From the NCBI GenBank assembly GCA_001566295.1, contig KQ964281.1:1-64000 (forward strand): DNA of 64,000 bases, in the 5' to 3' direction. The notes beneath the pieces were generated by a model that saw only the letters and a list, made by a program, of their open reading frames with translations, was not told the DNA's origin and ran no database searches. Below are positions 44,657 to 56,601 of the stretch, one piece after another. The translations under genes were made by a program, and so were the position numbers. This DNA is from Microdochium bolleyi. Taxonomy: Eukaryota > Ascomycota > Sordariomycetes > Xylariales > Microdochiaceae. Position 1 is the stretch's first letter. Each line of letters starts with the position of its first letter.

Positions 44657-46394
44657 ATGTCTGCCGCAACCATGACGTCCACCACCATGAAGACACCAGA
44701 TACCATCCGCTTGCGCGCCTCGGACGTCCCCTTGGCCCCCATCGACGGCGAGCCGCTCGCCCTCGCCCTCTCCCTCGCACCTGTGTTCTCCTCCACCACC
44801 TCCACCAGCACGGCAGCAGCAACAGCAGCAGCAGCAGCAGCAGTCACCGCACCACACTCGGGTAAGAGAAGCCCCAGCCCGTCCTCCCCGGCATCAAAGC
44901 TCCGCATCCTCGTCGCTCCATCGGGCTTCAAGGAGAGTCTCGGTCCCGACGAGGTCGCGGACTGCATCGAGGCCGGGATCCGGCGCGTGCTGCCGGATCC
45001 GAGCGTCGTCGATGTGCGCAAGGTGCCCCTGCACGACGGCGGGGAGGGCTTCTGTCGCGCTCTCGTGGCGGCAATGTTCAATGCCAAAAACAGCAGTAAT
45101 CAGCCGAGGGTCCTGACCGATGGGGTCCGGCATCTCAACGTGACCGGCCCTGTGGGCGAGACTGTGGCTTCTCACTACGGCATTGTGACGGGAGATGACG
45201 GTCGAAAGATTGGAATCCTCGACATGGCTGCTGCCGCGGGCCTCTCGCTCGTGCCCCCGTCCTGCCGTGACCCAACTGTCACCACGACATACGGTGTGGG
45301 CCAGCTCGTTGCGGCGGCACTGGACGAGGGGTGTGTCCGGATCATCATCGGATGCGGCGACTCGGGTACGTCTGACGGCGGCGCGGGAATGCTGCAGGCC
45401 CTTGGTGTGCGCCTCTTGGATGTTCGCGGCGAGGAGCTCCCGCAGGCTGCTGGCGGTGCAAGCTTATTAGGCTTGGCAGGTATCGACGATACTGAAATCC
45501 ATCCACGACTCAGAGAGTCAGGTAAGCATCCTTGTTGTGACACGCCAAGCTTCAATACACGGAGTGGCGATCATGAAGCTAACTTTGAAACCCACGACAG
45601 CCCCAGAAAGAGTCGAGATCGAGGCAGTCTGCAACATCAAGAACATCCTCTGCGGCGACCGCGGCGTCGCCCGTGTCTACGGACCCCAGAAGGGCGCCAC
45701 GCCAGCCCAAGTCGAGCTCCTGTCCACCGCCCTCGACACTTACGCCGCGTGCGCCGGCAGGTTGTCCCCTGAACACCACAACATCGGCAGACAGCCTGGA
45801 GCTGGCGCATCAGGCGGTCTCGGCGCGGGCATCCTGCTCCTCGGCGGGAAGCTCCGGCCCAGAGAGGAGGCAATCGACGAGTACTTTGGTGTGAGCAAGC
45901 TCCTTGCGTCCTCCTCCTCGCGGTCGTCGTCGTCGGCGTCGGCGTCGTCTCCGAAATGGGACCTCGTCGTCACCGCGGAGGGGTGTCTGGACTCGCAATC
46001 CGCGCAGGGCAAGCTGACGGTCGAGATCGCGCGGCGGGCCCGCGCGCACGGGGCCGCGGTCGTCGCGCTGGCGGGCACCATCGGCCCCGGTGCGGACGGG
46101 GTATATGATGACGGCATCGCTGCGTTCACGAGCATCCTCGACGGGCCGCGGAGTCTGCCCGACGCGATCGCCAGCACGGCGAGTCTGCTGACGGGCGCGG
46201 CGGAGCGGGCGATGCGGATGATCCAGATGGGCATGGCGATGAAGGTTGTCGAGGGGCGGGAGCAGGCGGAGGATGTGGTAGAGGAGGATGGTTTGTCAGG
46301 GGATGTGAGGATGATGAAGGCCTTCCAGGTTGGCAAGATCGTCAAGAACGTGTCATTGGGGGAGATGAAGCTCGCGAGATCGTGGACGAGCTGA
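44657..46394 (+). CDS. Glycerate kinase (GarK/GlxK class)
   Basis: Phosphorylates D-glycerate with ATP. Joins 44657-45521 and 45601-46394 give 552 residues. The family core is clear: LRILVAPSGFKESLGPDEVADCI, PLHDGGEGFCRAL, ILDMAAAAGLSLVP, GCGDSGTSDGGAGMLQALG, CNIKNILCGDRGVARVYGPQKGA, GAGASGGLGAGILLLGG and VVTAEGCLDSQSAQGKL. It is longer than bacterial homologues (about 380) because of an N-terminal leader of about 85 residues, low in complexity (Thr/Ser/Ala, with an Ala run encoded by GCA repeats), and a Ser-rich insertion near LLASSSSRSSSSASASS. The leader is not a classic presequence, and a later ATG could be used. Glycerate can come from serine or tartrate breakdown. A link to the amine cluster next door is possible but unproven. 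Confidence 0.9.
44813..44843 (+). repeat. GCA trinucleotide repeat inside the glycerate kinase gene
   Basis: About ten near-perfect GCA/ACA units encode an alanine-rich stretch in the N-terminal leader. Such tracts vary in length between strains. Here each unit is three bases, so length changes would keep the frame. Confidence 0.7.
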
Positions 46395-48747
46395 AACAAA
46401 AATGGAACAAGCCGTGTGCTTGTCATATGTGCCTGTACACTCATGATCTTTCTATTCAAGGGATTTCGTCGTGACTCAAGACCATTAGGAATTGGGACTG
46501 TGTTTAACCACCACACGGTGCTGGCCTCCAAGTCGATACCATTGTCTGAACCAGACATCAAGCCAGCGCTGTGCTTTATTTTCGAGGGATCACAGGCGAA
46601 TCGGCCCAAAGCAATCACCCTTCGTGTGAATAATACAAGCATAAATACATGAGTTCGTGGAACCAGCCGAGGATTACAAATACTCTTTTAGAGGTTCTGT
46701 CAAATAATCTCGAATAGAAGGACATCGAAGTGGGTGTCTCGACTCCCTTGTGAGGTGTGAAACTGCTGGCCTCGGTGGAGACGACCTCACCTTTGCTTGC
46801 GGGGTCTGGGTCGTACCTTGTTGGTACCGTCCTTTTCTTCCTTGGCGAGAGTTTCCAGGTGGTGATTTCAGGTTTCCGTCTGTCTTCGTCCTCACGCACA
46901 CCCTGCCTCGGTGGACATGGACGTGTATTGGGAGGGCAATATCGACTATTTCCGCGGCGGTCGGGAGCACCCGGCCGACTGGGATGAGTTCAGGCAGCGA
47001 AAGAAAAGGGGAAGAGCTACGTAGAGGTGATTGTCTCGGAACCTCGCTATCGATTGGCGGAGTAGTGTATTGTTAACAGAAAGCCATTGATTTGGGGGTC
47101 GTCTACCAAGGTAGAAGGCGTTGGGCCCAACAATGGATACGAGCTGGCTCGTGTCGTGACACTGGATGCTACCAGGCACAGTCTTTAGGCAGAGCTAAAC
47201 ATCAGAACACTCTAAGCTGGTTTGTAGATACTAAGAGAATTTCTCCATGGATGCCACCAATGTCGCAACAGTCACCAGCAGACCATTTAGCCAAAAACAA
47301 GAAGAGTTCCAGATCGAAGAGAACGTCCCAGACACAACCCGCCATCCCGGATCCGGGAAGCTGTCTCAGTCGCCTGTGTCTCGCAGGACAAAGCACTAGG
47401 GACTCCCCACAATCGCTCGTGTATTGAGTTCCCTAGCGTTGGCAATATCCCTGGTTATTGTGCCGCGCCTGAGACACATGGTCCATCGAGTCTAGAGCTC
47501 CGCAGCGACACGTGGTGGCTGGGCGTCAGCACGGGACGGCTCGCGTATGATCGAGGCGTTGGGGGTCCAACGGCAAAACCTACTTTCTGGCCACACCCGA
47601 TCCGGATGCAGAAGGCGCTGTAGACTGTCCACCCACAAAATCGAGACCTCAAATAGGGTTAGGCCGAGTAAGGGGCTGTTTTGCATCTCCGTGCCACAAA
47701 TAATGTTCACGTCGGTGGCTCTTGGTGTCTTGAAGCCATGTCTCGGGTATTTTCATGCTTGGGCACCGACGACCTTTCATGCAAATATTAACCAAAGATG
47801 GTTTTGACTACTTGAGTTGTGGCGTTGTGTGCTCCGAGTCACACAGCCGGCGGGACCAACAAGACGCTTCGAGATATAGGAGGCGTCTATGGCAGTGCTC
47901 CGAGTTGAGACCAAACTGGGAAAGCGGACTGAAAACAATCTTTGAATGATTCGGAATGGCTGAAGTCGTAGCATCAGGGATCATGTAGACGAAGAGTGCC
48001 CCTGTAGTGAGCATCAGTGAGCATCAGTGTAGGAAGCCTTGAATTAGCGAATAAGCGATGGCGAGCAAGAGAAATTTAATGGGTGATTGAGCCACAATCT
48101 GTGTGAAATCACTGTGAGCTCGCCTTGTCCCTCTCGCTGGCCGAATGGCTCCTCTGAGCCACTGAGGATGGCCCTATTGAAAAGGGAACTCTGCTGTGTA
48201 TTGCCACCGCCGTAGCGGGCCTCGGAACAAGAATGTTCCTCACACGTGTCGTAATCCGTGATGAACCCAGTATTAAAGTGCTTCGGGTCCACAAAAGGCT
48301 TGGGACGGTGAGACAAGGGAGTTACTGTCGACTTGAGACTTCCAAACCTGACGTCTTCTGAGATCATACATCAACACGGGTTCACCTATCTGGGGCTCTT
48401 AGATAAGACACAGCCAGGTTGGAAATTTGGATAGCTTTCCTTTCGATAGTGAGTGACTATGGTCAGGCGTTCAACATATATGAAGCCATCGATGCGAATG
48501 TGCGAGTGGGAAGGGAGCCTAGAAGAAACGCAGATCCGAAATGAGAGTTGGCGCCTGACAGACGGCGGAACTCAAATTGGGAGGATAACTCATGAGCAGG
48601 CAAAGGAAAAATGGGCAGACTCGTAAATCATGGATACAAGGGCAGTAGGAGAAGATGTCCGCCACCGCAGACCTTTGAGGTCAAACCAGGCGGGGAAGGC
48701 ACCAGAAGTGGAAACCTCGATCCGTGAGAAGCCGCATCTCGACTCAC
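46395..48747. other. Intergenic region of 2.3 kb
   Basis: No gene with family features. A 107-codon minus-strand frame at 48044-48367 has protein-like composition (for example VDPKHFNTGFITDYDTCEEH) but no partner exon or motif, so I leave it as an undecided small ORF. Confidence 0.35.
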
Positions 48748-49977
48748 TCAGACACTCTGCTCCACATACGAGCTCACCGCATCGCCTCTGAGCATGTACT
48801 GGCTGGCAGCTTTCTTTGCATGGTGGAGATCGTCGTTGGTCTGATTGCCAGACACGCCTTCGCTCGCACGGGCAGCCTGGGCGCTAGAGTCGCCGTCCCA
48901 GGCATCGTTCTCCCGCCCTGTCTCTGTGATGGAGTGATGAAAGCCAATTTTCTCATTTTGGGTGGCAGCAGCACCGACAAGAGTCGGCCGGTGCGCCTCG
49001 GCCACGGCCTGCCCGCTCGCAAAATTGCGCACTGCATCAGCCCACTTCTTCCGCAGCTCCGCGACCTCGTCGTTGGGAGCAATGCCCTGCTTCTTCTGCC
49101 CCTGCGGGCCAAACTTGACGCGGGCCATGATGACCTGGTCTCTGCCAGGCATGTTCTCAATGTCGAGGTGTTCAGAAGCCACCCCGAGGAGTCCACCGCG
49201 TAGGACGGCCTTTACGATGTCGCCCAGCTGCCCCTTGACCAGGTCCAAGCCAAGTTCGATGGGCCAGAAGGCTTGGCCAACATAGCCCGTGACCTCACCA
49301 GCGGCGACATTGGCTCCGGGCACCAGAGAGGCCGCTCTGAAGCCGAAGCCGAAGAAGCTGGCGATGCTCTTGGCGGCGCTCAGGCAAGTGTCCTTGACGT
49401 TGTTCCAAACGTCTGTGATCTTGTTCCAGATCCCCTGCAAAAAGTCCTTGATCGAGTCGAACACGGAGCCGAGGAAACCAGAAATGGCGTTGATGGCGTT
49501 GTTGACGAAGCCCATGCCGCCGCTGTAGACGTTGGCCGCGCCGTTCTGCTGCTGGGGAGGAAGCGTATTGATGTAGTCGACGGCCTTGTCGCCTGCGGCG
49601 TCAATCATGTCGCTGAAGTTCTTCTTGGCCTCATCGTTCGCAGCCTTGATCTTGGCGCGCCAGTCATTCGGGTCGGGATTGGTACCCTTCAAAGCCTCTA
49701 CCTTGTCCTTGCACTGGCCGGCAGCAGTCTGGGCATCCTGGACCGTGCCGGTCTGCAAGCCGCCGAGCTGGGTCTTGACGGTGTCAGGGACCGAGGTGTC
49801 AGGACTCAGGAGGGTGGCCGCGAAATGCGCCGTCTGAAATGCACGCAGCTCGTCGGTGTTGCCACTCTTGACGGCGAGTGAGGCTAGTGCAGTATGAGTT
49901 CGAAGGTTCTGCTCCCACATGGGCCGGGTGGTTGGCGCGGCAGCAGTGGTACTGGTGGTAGACATGGCAGAAGGCAT
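48748..49977 (-). CDS. Orphan protein with a long amphipathic helical segment
   Basis: Intronless, 409 residues from the ATG at 49977; a second ATG follows four codons later. A TATAAA box at 50105-50110 on the same strand fits this start and argues against the longer frame from 50154. I do not recognise the family. Residues 1-20 are Thr/Ala-rich and probably disordered. Residues 20-140 look helical and charged. Residues 157-212 are a continuous amphipathic to hydrophobic helical stretch, rich in Phe, Ile, Trp and Gly (INAISGFLGSVFDSIKDFLQ, then WNKITDVWNNV and SIASFFGFGF). The C-terminal 130 residues are polar, with many Ala/Asp/Gln. There is no signal peptide. The central segment could bind or insert into membranes. 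A structural or pore-forming role is speculation. Confidence 0.7.
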   Translation of the reverse strand: MPSAMSTTSTTAAAPTTRPMWEQNLRTHTALASLAVKSGNTDELRAFQTAHFAATLLSPDTSVPDTVKTQLGGLQTGTVQDAQTAAGQCKDKVEALKGTNPDPNDWRAKIKAANDEAKKNFSDMIDAAGDKAVDYINTLPPQQQNGAANVYSGGMGFVNNAINAISGFLGSVFDSIKDFLQGIWNKITDVWNNVKDTCLSAAKSIASFFGFGFRAASLVPGANVAAGEVTGYVGQAFWPIELGLDLVKGQLGDIVKAVLRGGLLGVASEHLDIENMPGRDQVIMARVKFGPQGQKKQGIAPNDEVAELRKKWADAVRNFASGQAVAEAHRPTLVGAAATQNEKIGFHHSITETGRENDAWDGDSSAQAARASEGVSGNQTNDDLHHAKKAASQYMLRGDAVSSYVEQSV

Positions 49978-50104
49978 TCTGAATCGAGGTTGAGAAGAGA
50001 ATTCGAGTAGCGGGTGAGGTTTGAGGGTGGTTTTACTGTGATATCTCTTGAATGTTCTGAGATGGTTATTTTCTTTTCGGACTCTAACGCGGGCTCCAAT
50101 AGGC

Positions 50105-50110
50105 TTTATA
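50105..50110 (-). promoter_or_regulatory. TATA box of the amphipathic orphan gene
   Basis: TATAAA on the minus strand about 130 bp before the ATG at 49977. It helps reject the longer upstream reading frame. Confidence 0.45.
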
Positions 50111-51780
50111 TCCATGAAGCTTCCACCAAAGACTCTTGACTCTATGCTGCACACAGGTAGCTTACTTCAGAAGATTTGGGACCGCGAGCATTTCCCCATG
50201 GAGATAACCTGCTTTGGGCATAATTTTCTGATTATGCTTCCCATTTTGGTAGCCGAATTTCTTGTGGTCCGGCTGGGAAGTTTTACGGGAAAGGTTGGGT
50301 TGCATTCAGTTAGACGCAGACTTCAAGGAAGCTCGTGACGACGGTCTTCACACCGTACAGGACGGACATATTTCCAGATGCGGGTTTTGGTTACGTTTAA
50401 ACAACAAAGCGGCAATCTTGACAAAAGTCCGCGAGACGTCCATCGGGGATACTGTTCAGCCCTAGTCACCCTGCTATGCGATGGGCTAGAGTGAATGGCG
50501 TCAACAGACCCTCCCTCAACTAGCCATGAAGCATATTTGCACGGTTCAGCAAGAGATTGACCGCTCACTCATTCGTTGGTGAGACGGCGGGAGTCACGCT
50601 AGAATCCCTTGCCGTGAACTTCGCCCCGAGCCACGGTTGCTGCATCAGAAGGTTTTGCCGAGGCTGGAAGCAATAGAAACTCAAGCCCAGAGAACTCTTA
50701 GGCTGTAAGCCAAGGAGGCTCCTTAGTTTGGCTGTATGTCTCCCGTGGGAGCTGTGACCAGAGGCCACTAGTTGAACTAGCAAAAAAGCGGACATGTCTT
50801 TGGAAGGATATTGCGGGACTAGTCCAATGTCTAGGCTCCGATGGACTCCGGTTGTTCTGTAGGCCACTACATGAAGCTTCGAGGCCTAGGGAGTCATGAC
50901 CGACCATAAGAATCACAAGGGCAGAATGATTCATCTTGCGATCTGGGTCCCAAGAGCTGCCCTTGCGCATCAGGCCACGCCAATAGGTGAATCACGTCAC
51001 GAAACTCTCTCGCTTGGCACCCTGCACACTCCTCGGGTACTCGCGTATTCGCAACACGACTATGAATGGCAGACTAACATTCAGCTTTCCACGCCGTCTT
51101 GTCTCATAATCATCGACTTGGAGATCTCTTCCCAAAGCCGTCGAGTCTCGACTTACACCTTGGACGGAAGCGGCATGCGACTGGGCTCGCTGACATGTGC
51201 ACCCCTTCTGGTGTTGTCAAAGACGACAGACGACGGTTCGCCTAGACGGACCGATCGTGTAGGGTGATACTTGAGAAGAACAAGCCATCGTGCCAACCAT
51301 CTCAGTGTCTTACGATGGTAGGTTTCATCTCCACCGCACCTGAGGTGAAAGTGACAGGCTAACACAACTTCGGGGAGCCTCGGACCTCCGGCCATAGCCT
51401 CTACTGATGTTCCAAATCTTCAGACACCATTGGAGTACTTGGGGCTTCGAAGCTTGTTAGAAACACAGGCGCCATCTTAAAACTTGTAACGCCACGACAA
51501 CCTAATCCGTTTTCCAGTCATGATCTGCGTACTGACAAGTCGGAGTCGTCTCTGTGGCAATCACTCAGAGTTGTCCGACGTTTCCGGAAAGCCATAGAAT
51601 GTTAATGACCACGAGATCAGTGGCACATGGCTAGACTAAAGCATATCACTTGACTCGTCGGGAGACGGAATAGGTGCAAGGACTTGGACAAATTTTCTTA
51701 TGCCATAGAGTGCACCAAGAGACTAACAAGCCTCCGCAAGAGCTCTGTGCGAAGAGATCTATATGCTTGTCGCAACTACA

Positions 51781-51787
51781 TATAAAT
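51781..51787 (+). promoter_or_regulatory. TATA box of the M4 protease gene
   Basis: TATAAAT 120 bp before the ATG at 51907. It supports that start over the in-frame ATG at 51763, which lies upstream of the box. Confidence 0.5.
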
Positions 51788-51906
51788 GGCCCGACTTCAC
51801 AAAGCATCAGCGTCGGAGGTCACATGCTGCTTCCAACAGGTCCACGCATACAAGCATCCCATCAGTCTACGCTATCTCTTTGAACTATCCCTTCCTCGCC
51901 TTCGGA

Positions 51907-53265
51907 ATGTGCAACCACATCTGCAGCGTCACTCCCCCCTACCTACTTCAGGGAATCGCCAGCTCCATCCACAATGCACCTGAGATACGAGCCGCCGCGG
52001 AGAAGTGCCTGTTGCATCAACAACATCTGATGAGGGTCCGGTTCAGCGTCATCAGCACTCTCACCGATCCTCGCCCCGTTGGCAATGCCTCCGGCACAGC
52101 CCGTCCGCATCAGATAGTACCCGAGCACTTGCTCGAGGGCATCGCGAACTCCGAAGCAAACCCTGCCGATGTCCGCGCTCGTGCAGCCCGGGACGCAGAA
52201 CACGCGGGCCAACGCAGTCGGCGTTACCTGCTTCTGCAGCGGCAATCCCGCGAACAAGGCCTTGTCGGGGACGCTGACGCAATGACCAAGGGCGGCAGTC
52301 TGGTCCTTCGGAGGGCAGTCTACGACATGAATCACACTGCCGACGACACTACCTTGCCTGGTGCTCTTCTACGAGATGAGGGTAGCTCCGCAGTTGCCGA
52401 CAAGGCAGCCAACGAAGTTTTTGACAATGTCAAGGTCGTCCTGGAGATGTACGAGGAGAAGTTCCAATGGAACTCGCTCGACAACCATGACATGCGCGTC
52501 ATTTGTAGCGTGCACTTTGGTGACCAGTACGAGAACGCCTACTGGGACCCGATGCGGCGCCAGATGGTCTTCGGTGATGGGGGTCACTTCCTGTACAACT
52601 TCACCACTGCGATCGACGTCATCGGCCACGAGCTGACGCACGCCGTGACCGAATACACGAGCCCACTCGAGTACTACGGTCAGAGCGGTGCCCTGAACGA
52701 GCACGTCTCCGATGTCTTCGGCGTCATGGCGAAGCAGTATCTCGAGCAGAAAACGGCTGCGGAAGCCGACTGGCTCATCGGCGAGAGCTGCCTCATGCCT
52801 GGTGTCAAGGGGGTCGCGCTCCGCAGCATGAAGGCACCGGGAACTGCGTACAATGACAAACAGTTTGTGAGCTTACACTAGTCCCCCGAAAGATTGTGTT
52901 TTGGTTTCTCTGCTCCATCAGGATGAAAAGCTGACGCGCTATGCTCCCTGAAACAGGGCAAGGATCCCCAGCCAGATCATTTCGACGGCTACGATGCGCA
53001 CGACTACGCCGACAACGGTGGCGTGCACAAGTATTCCGGCATCCCGAACAAGGCATTCTACCTGGCCGCAGTCGCGTTCGGCGGGTACTCCTGGGACAAG
53101 GCAGGGCTTATCTGGCGTGGAGCGATGACGTCTGGCAAGGTCACTCCCAACTGCACGTTTAGCAGTTTCGCCAGCATCACAATAGCAGTTGCCCAAGACA
53201 AGTTTGGCACCAAGGCGGCGCAGATCGTGACGGATGCGTGGACCAAGGTTGGAGTGCCTCTTTGA
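51907..53265 (+). CDS. Protealysin-like M4 metalloprotease
   Basis: Thermolysin-family zinc peptidase. Joins 51907-52866 and 52957-53265 give 422 residues. The zinc site is HELTH (H241, E242, H245) with E265 in ALNEHVSDVFG. The catalytic His is H344 in NGGVHKYSGIPNKAFYL. The N-terminus, CNHICSVTPPYLLQGIA, carries the short propeptide signature (PPYLL) of bacterial protealysin-like proteins rather than the long thermolysin propeptide. A second similar block, VPEHLLEGIANSEANPADVR, follows 60 residues later, as if the propeptide module were duplicated. There is no signal peptide, in line with protealysin-like enzymes that lack one. M4 enzymes of this type are chiefly bacterial, so past horizontal transfer is likely. 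The gene now has a fungal intron between QF and GKDPQPDHF. Confidence 0.9.
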
Positions 53266-54706
53266 TGATGATACGGGGGGTGTTCCTTGTCGGCATTTGG
53301 AGATCATTTTCCTGTTCTCGATTGTTTCGATTCATTTATGTTTCTGAGTTCTTCAGATTTCCCTGAAGTAGTTTCTTTTTGATTGTTTTGCGTTCCAAGC
53401 CATGGTTCACTCCTTTAACCATAGTCTCTCATTTTGCTCCTGGATGCCGCCAGTTCTTCCCACAATTGAGATCAGTCAACCGCACTTCTACCGCGACCGA
53501 AGGCACCAGATATATCGGGACTGTGCGATGAAGGGCGTGCCAAATAAGTACAAGTCGAATTTCTCTTCCGCCGCTTGCCACTGTGTCGCGGTGTCGTGGC
53601 AGAACAGCGATTTCACGCTCAGGCGGAGCATGATCTCGGCAATGCAAAGGGCATAGCGTCATGGACACAGGGCTATACCAAGAGATGGGACAGGCCTAGC
53701 GAGGCGCACTCATCATGTGCCTCAAGTTTGTCGGTGTGCTCGCTCCCTACGCGAACCCGAGATTGAGTGCATGAGATTACCACAGCAAAGACCATGTAGG
53801 TGCATAAATACCCTTGCCTATAGGGTCCACCTCGACGGTTGCAGATCTTGAGTCGCTTCCTTCGAGGAGCCAATGCAAGTTGATCAGAAGTAACCGTCAA
53901 GCCGCCCAACGTACAGGTAACGTCGATACGCGTGGTGTGATATCGCCAAGAACCGAGCAGGTAGTTGAGCACATTCACATCCCATTGAGATTCGCCGACA
54001 AACCCAACGGGGAGAACAATGACATCAGCAAAACCTCTAATGCCCCGCACAGGACAGGGACAAAACAAAAAGTTGCTAGCTGACATATGGAGTATTGCTG
54101 GACAGCCAGGGCAAATGGCAGTGGCTGCTGTCACGAGACCCCCTCCCCCCAGGTAACATTCACCTCGGCCTGAGCCGGATCGTCACGTTTGGCATCGCTT
54201 GCGTTGCTTGCATAATTTGATGAACAAAAACCTCGATTTCCCCCCAGCCACTGACGAACCAGCGAATCGGAGGTGACTGTCTCCAACACGTGTGGCGCTG
54301 GGGAAATGATCAAGTTTCCCCCGGCTCATGCGGGGTTTATGGCTGCGATCGGGGTTCGGAGTGGAGAATCGCACACTCTTTTGGCGTAGCCCCGGGCAGA
54401 AACAGCCCAAAAGCGAAGCTGGGGCCGAAGCAAGCGGGCAGGGGGGCTTGCTTGACGACCTGCTTGATCGGCCTGGCGTGGGGAGATGGGCCGCCACCAA
54501 CGTTGAGCCCGTGGCGCGCTGGCTCCAACGGGGGCCCGAGGCTCCGGGAATTGCTCCGCGCCGCAAGGCGTCATCTCTAGAGGTGGTGACGATCCATTGT
54601 TTATATCGGTCCTCCTCCTTCGCCGTGGCTATTCTGTCTGGGGAGTCTCTTGTCTCTTCCACCCATCTTTCGACCTTTGCGTTTGTTGTGTGCTCAAGTC
54701 GTCAAG
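53266..54706. other. Intergenic region
   Basis: Downstream of the M4 protease gene and upstream of the carboxylesterase gene. Open frames on the minus strand (for example 53673-54134) show no motif. The last 100 bases are CT-rich, as usual just before fungal start sites. Confidence 0.4.
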
Positions 54707-56415
54707 ATGCGTGGCCTCACACTTCTCTCGGCTGTCCTGGCAGGCCTGACAAGCTATGCTGTCGCCTCGCCCAGCTGTAGCACCAACCTGCTCGTGCATA
54801 CCAGCGAGGGTAAGGTCCGCGGCGTGGTCCCCAACGGCTTTCCGGGCGTCCGGCACTTCTTGGGTATTCCCTACGCGAAGCCTCCTGTCGAGGACCTGCG
54901 ATTCGCCCCTCCTCAGCCCGCTCAGCGCCGGACGGGCGTTCTCGATGCCTCCAAGTTTCCCCCGTCGTGCCCTCAGGTAAAAAAAACCATTGTTCCTGCA
55001 AAGTACCAAGGCATTAACACATGATTCAGGTATTGGAGAATTGGAGAGCAAGTGTGTACATTCGCGACGTCAATGAGTTCAATTTGCAGGGTCTCAACCA
55101 GACGGGGGCCGTCAGCGAGGACTGCCTCACCCTGAGCGTTTACACGCCGTCCCGCCGCGACGCGCGCAACTTGCCGGTACTTATCTACATCTACGGCGGC
55201 TCCTTCACCTCGGGCGGCACCGACATCCCGTACCAGAAGGCGACGCAGTGGGTGCAGCGCAGCCAGGACCACGTTGTAGTCGTCTTCAACTACCGCGTCA
55301 GCTTCTTCGGCTTCCCCCCGTCCGCGGCCCTGCCCCTCGACGGGCACAACCTCGGCCTGCGCGACCAGCGCCTCGCCGTCGAGTGGGTGCACCGCAACAT
55401 TGCCGGCTTCGGGGGCGACCCGGAGCGCATCGTGCTCTGGGGCCAGTCCGCGGGCGCCATGTCCGTCGCCTCGTACAGCTACGCGTACCCTAAGAACCCC
55501 ATCGTCAAGGGCCTGATCCAGAACTCGGGCAGCGAGGGCGTGTTTGAGCTGCTTCACGCCACGGCGCCGGAGGCGTACAGCAACTTCACCTTTGTCGCCC
55601 AGAACGTCGGCTGCGGCGGGCTCGAGCCCCAGGCCGAGCTCGCGTGCATGCGCAAGGTGCCGTTCCGGGACATTGAGAACTTCCGGGGCAACTACAGCCG
55701 CAGCGGGACCCAGCCTGCGCTGTCCTTCCCGCCATTCTACGACAACGTTACCGTGTTTGAGAACTTCAAGCACCAGGCCGAGACCGTGGGCATTGCCAAG
55801 ATTGTGAGTTGTCATGACCCTAGAGAGGAGGAAGCACAAGGGAGGAGTCATGGCTAATGTTATCTGACTCGTAGCCCCTGATCCTCGGCACCAACACGGG
55901 CGACTGGCTCGGCCTCTGGGGCCCCAACGGTATCGACCAGGCCCAGGCCGACGCCCTCAAGCAGCGCATCTTCCTCTGCACAGCCCACCGTGCAGCCATG
56001 TGAGTCTTGCTCGCCCATGTTCTTCCTCCACGCCTGACCTCCTGAGCGACATACTGACAAGTCGACTCCCAGCAACCGCGCCAACCTCGACCTAACGACC
56101 TACCGGTACCTCTATGCCGGTAACTTCAGCAATATCGCGCCCCGCCCCTGGCAGGGGGCCTACCACCAGAGCGAGATCCCGCTGCTCTTCGGCACGCACG
56201 CCAACTACCGTGGCAACTCGACGCAGCTCGAGTGGGAGACGAGCTTCGCGCTGCAGGACGCGTGGGTCGCATTCGCGCGTGACGGCGGAAAGGGGCTCGA
56301 GGCGACCGGGTGGCCGGTGTGGGACAACAGCACGGGCGCCGGCGTGGTGCGGCGGTTCGGCGACGAGGTCGCGGTCAAGACCGGGGCCGTTGATGCCTTG
56401 GAGAAGGGCTGTTAA
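54707..56415 (+). CDS. Secreted type-B carboxylesterase
   Basis: Alpha/beta hydrolase. Joins 54707-54976, 55030-55803, 55875-55999 and 56073-56415 give 503 residues. The signal peptide is MRGLTLLSAVLAGLTSYAVAS. Family blocks are GVRHFLGIPYAKPPVEDLRF, EDCLTLSVYTP, the oxyanion-hole segment YIYGGSFTSGG, FNYRVSFFGFP, and the nucleophile elbow LWGQSAGAMS with S230. The catalytic His is in GAYHQSEIPLLFGT (about H421). The acidic member is not certain from sequence alone. Several N-x-S/T sites suggest glycosylation. The length is slightly below the usual 530-560. Fungal members include feruloyl, triacylglycerol and lactone-type esterases, and the substrate cannot be chosen here. Its end lies 186 bp from the end of the convergent propeller gene. 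Confidence 0.9.
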
Positions 56416-56601
56416 GGCCTATGTGGACGTGCTGGTGAGCTCCAAGGAGAGAATAGGTCATGACTGAAGTAGATTACTACCGACGAATGTGAATACTCAT
56501 CTGATCCAGCCATCCACTTGTGCCGGCGAATTTGTCCAGGCTCACGTCATGTTCCGACTCCGAGATTGCCCCCTCCCCTCCCTCCCACAAGAGTATTAAT
56601 T

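Larger units (their letters stand above)
49978..51906. other. Divergent intergenic region of 1.9 kb
   Basis: Contains TATA boxes for both neighbours (50105-50110 minus; 51781-51787 plus). No gene seen between them. Confidence 0.4.

Noticed and set aside
48044..48367. 107-codon minus-strand frame with protein-like composition
   Set aside because: No recognised family, partner exon or core promoter; mentioned only within the intergenic entry.
49978..50154. N-terminal extension of the amphipathic orphan from an upstream in-frame ATG
   Set aside because: It would span the TATA box at 50105-50110 and the added residues look like untranslated leader.
51763..51906. N-terminal extension of the M4 protease from an upstream in-frame ATG
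   Set aside because: That ATG lies before the TATA box at 51781; the family propeptide begins at the later Met.
53673..54134. 153-codon minus-strand frame
   Set aside because: Composition and hydropathy look random and no motif is visible.
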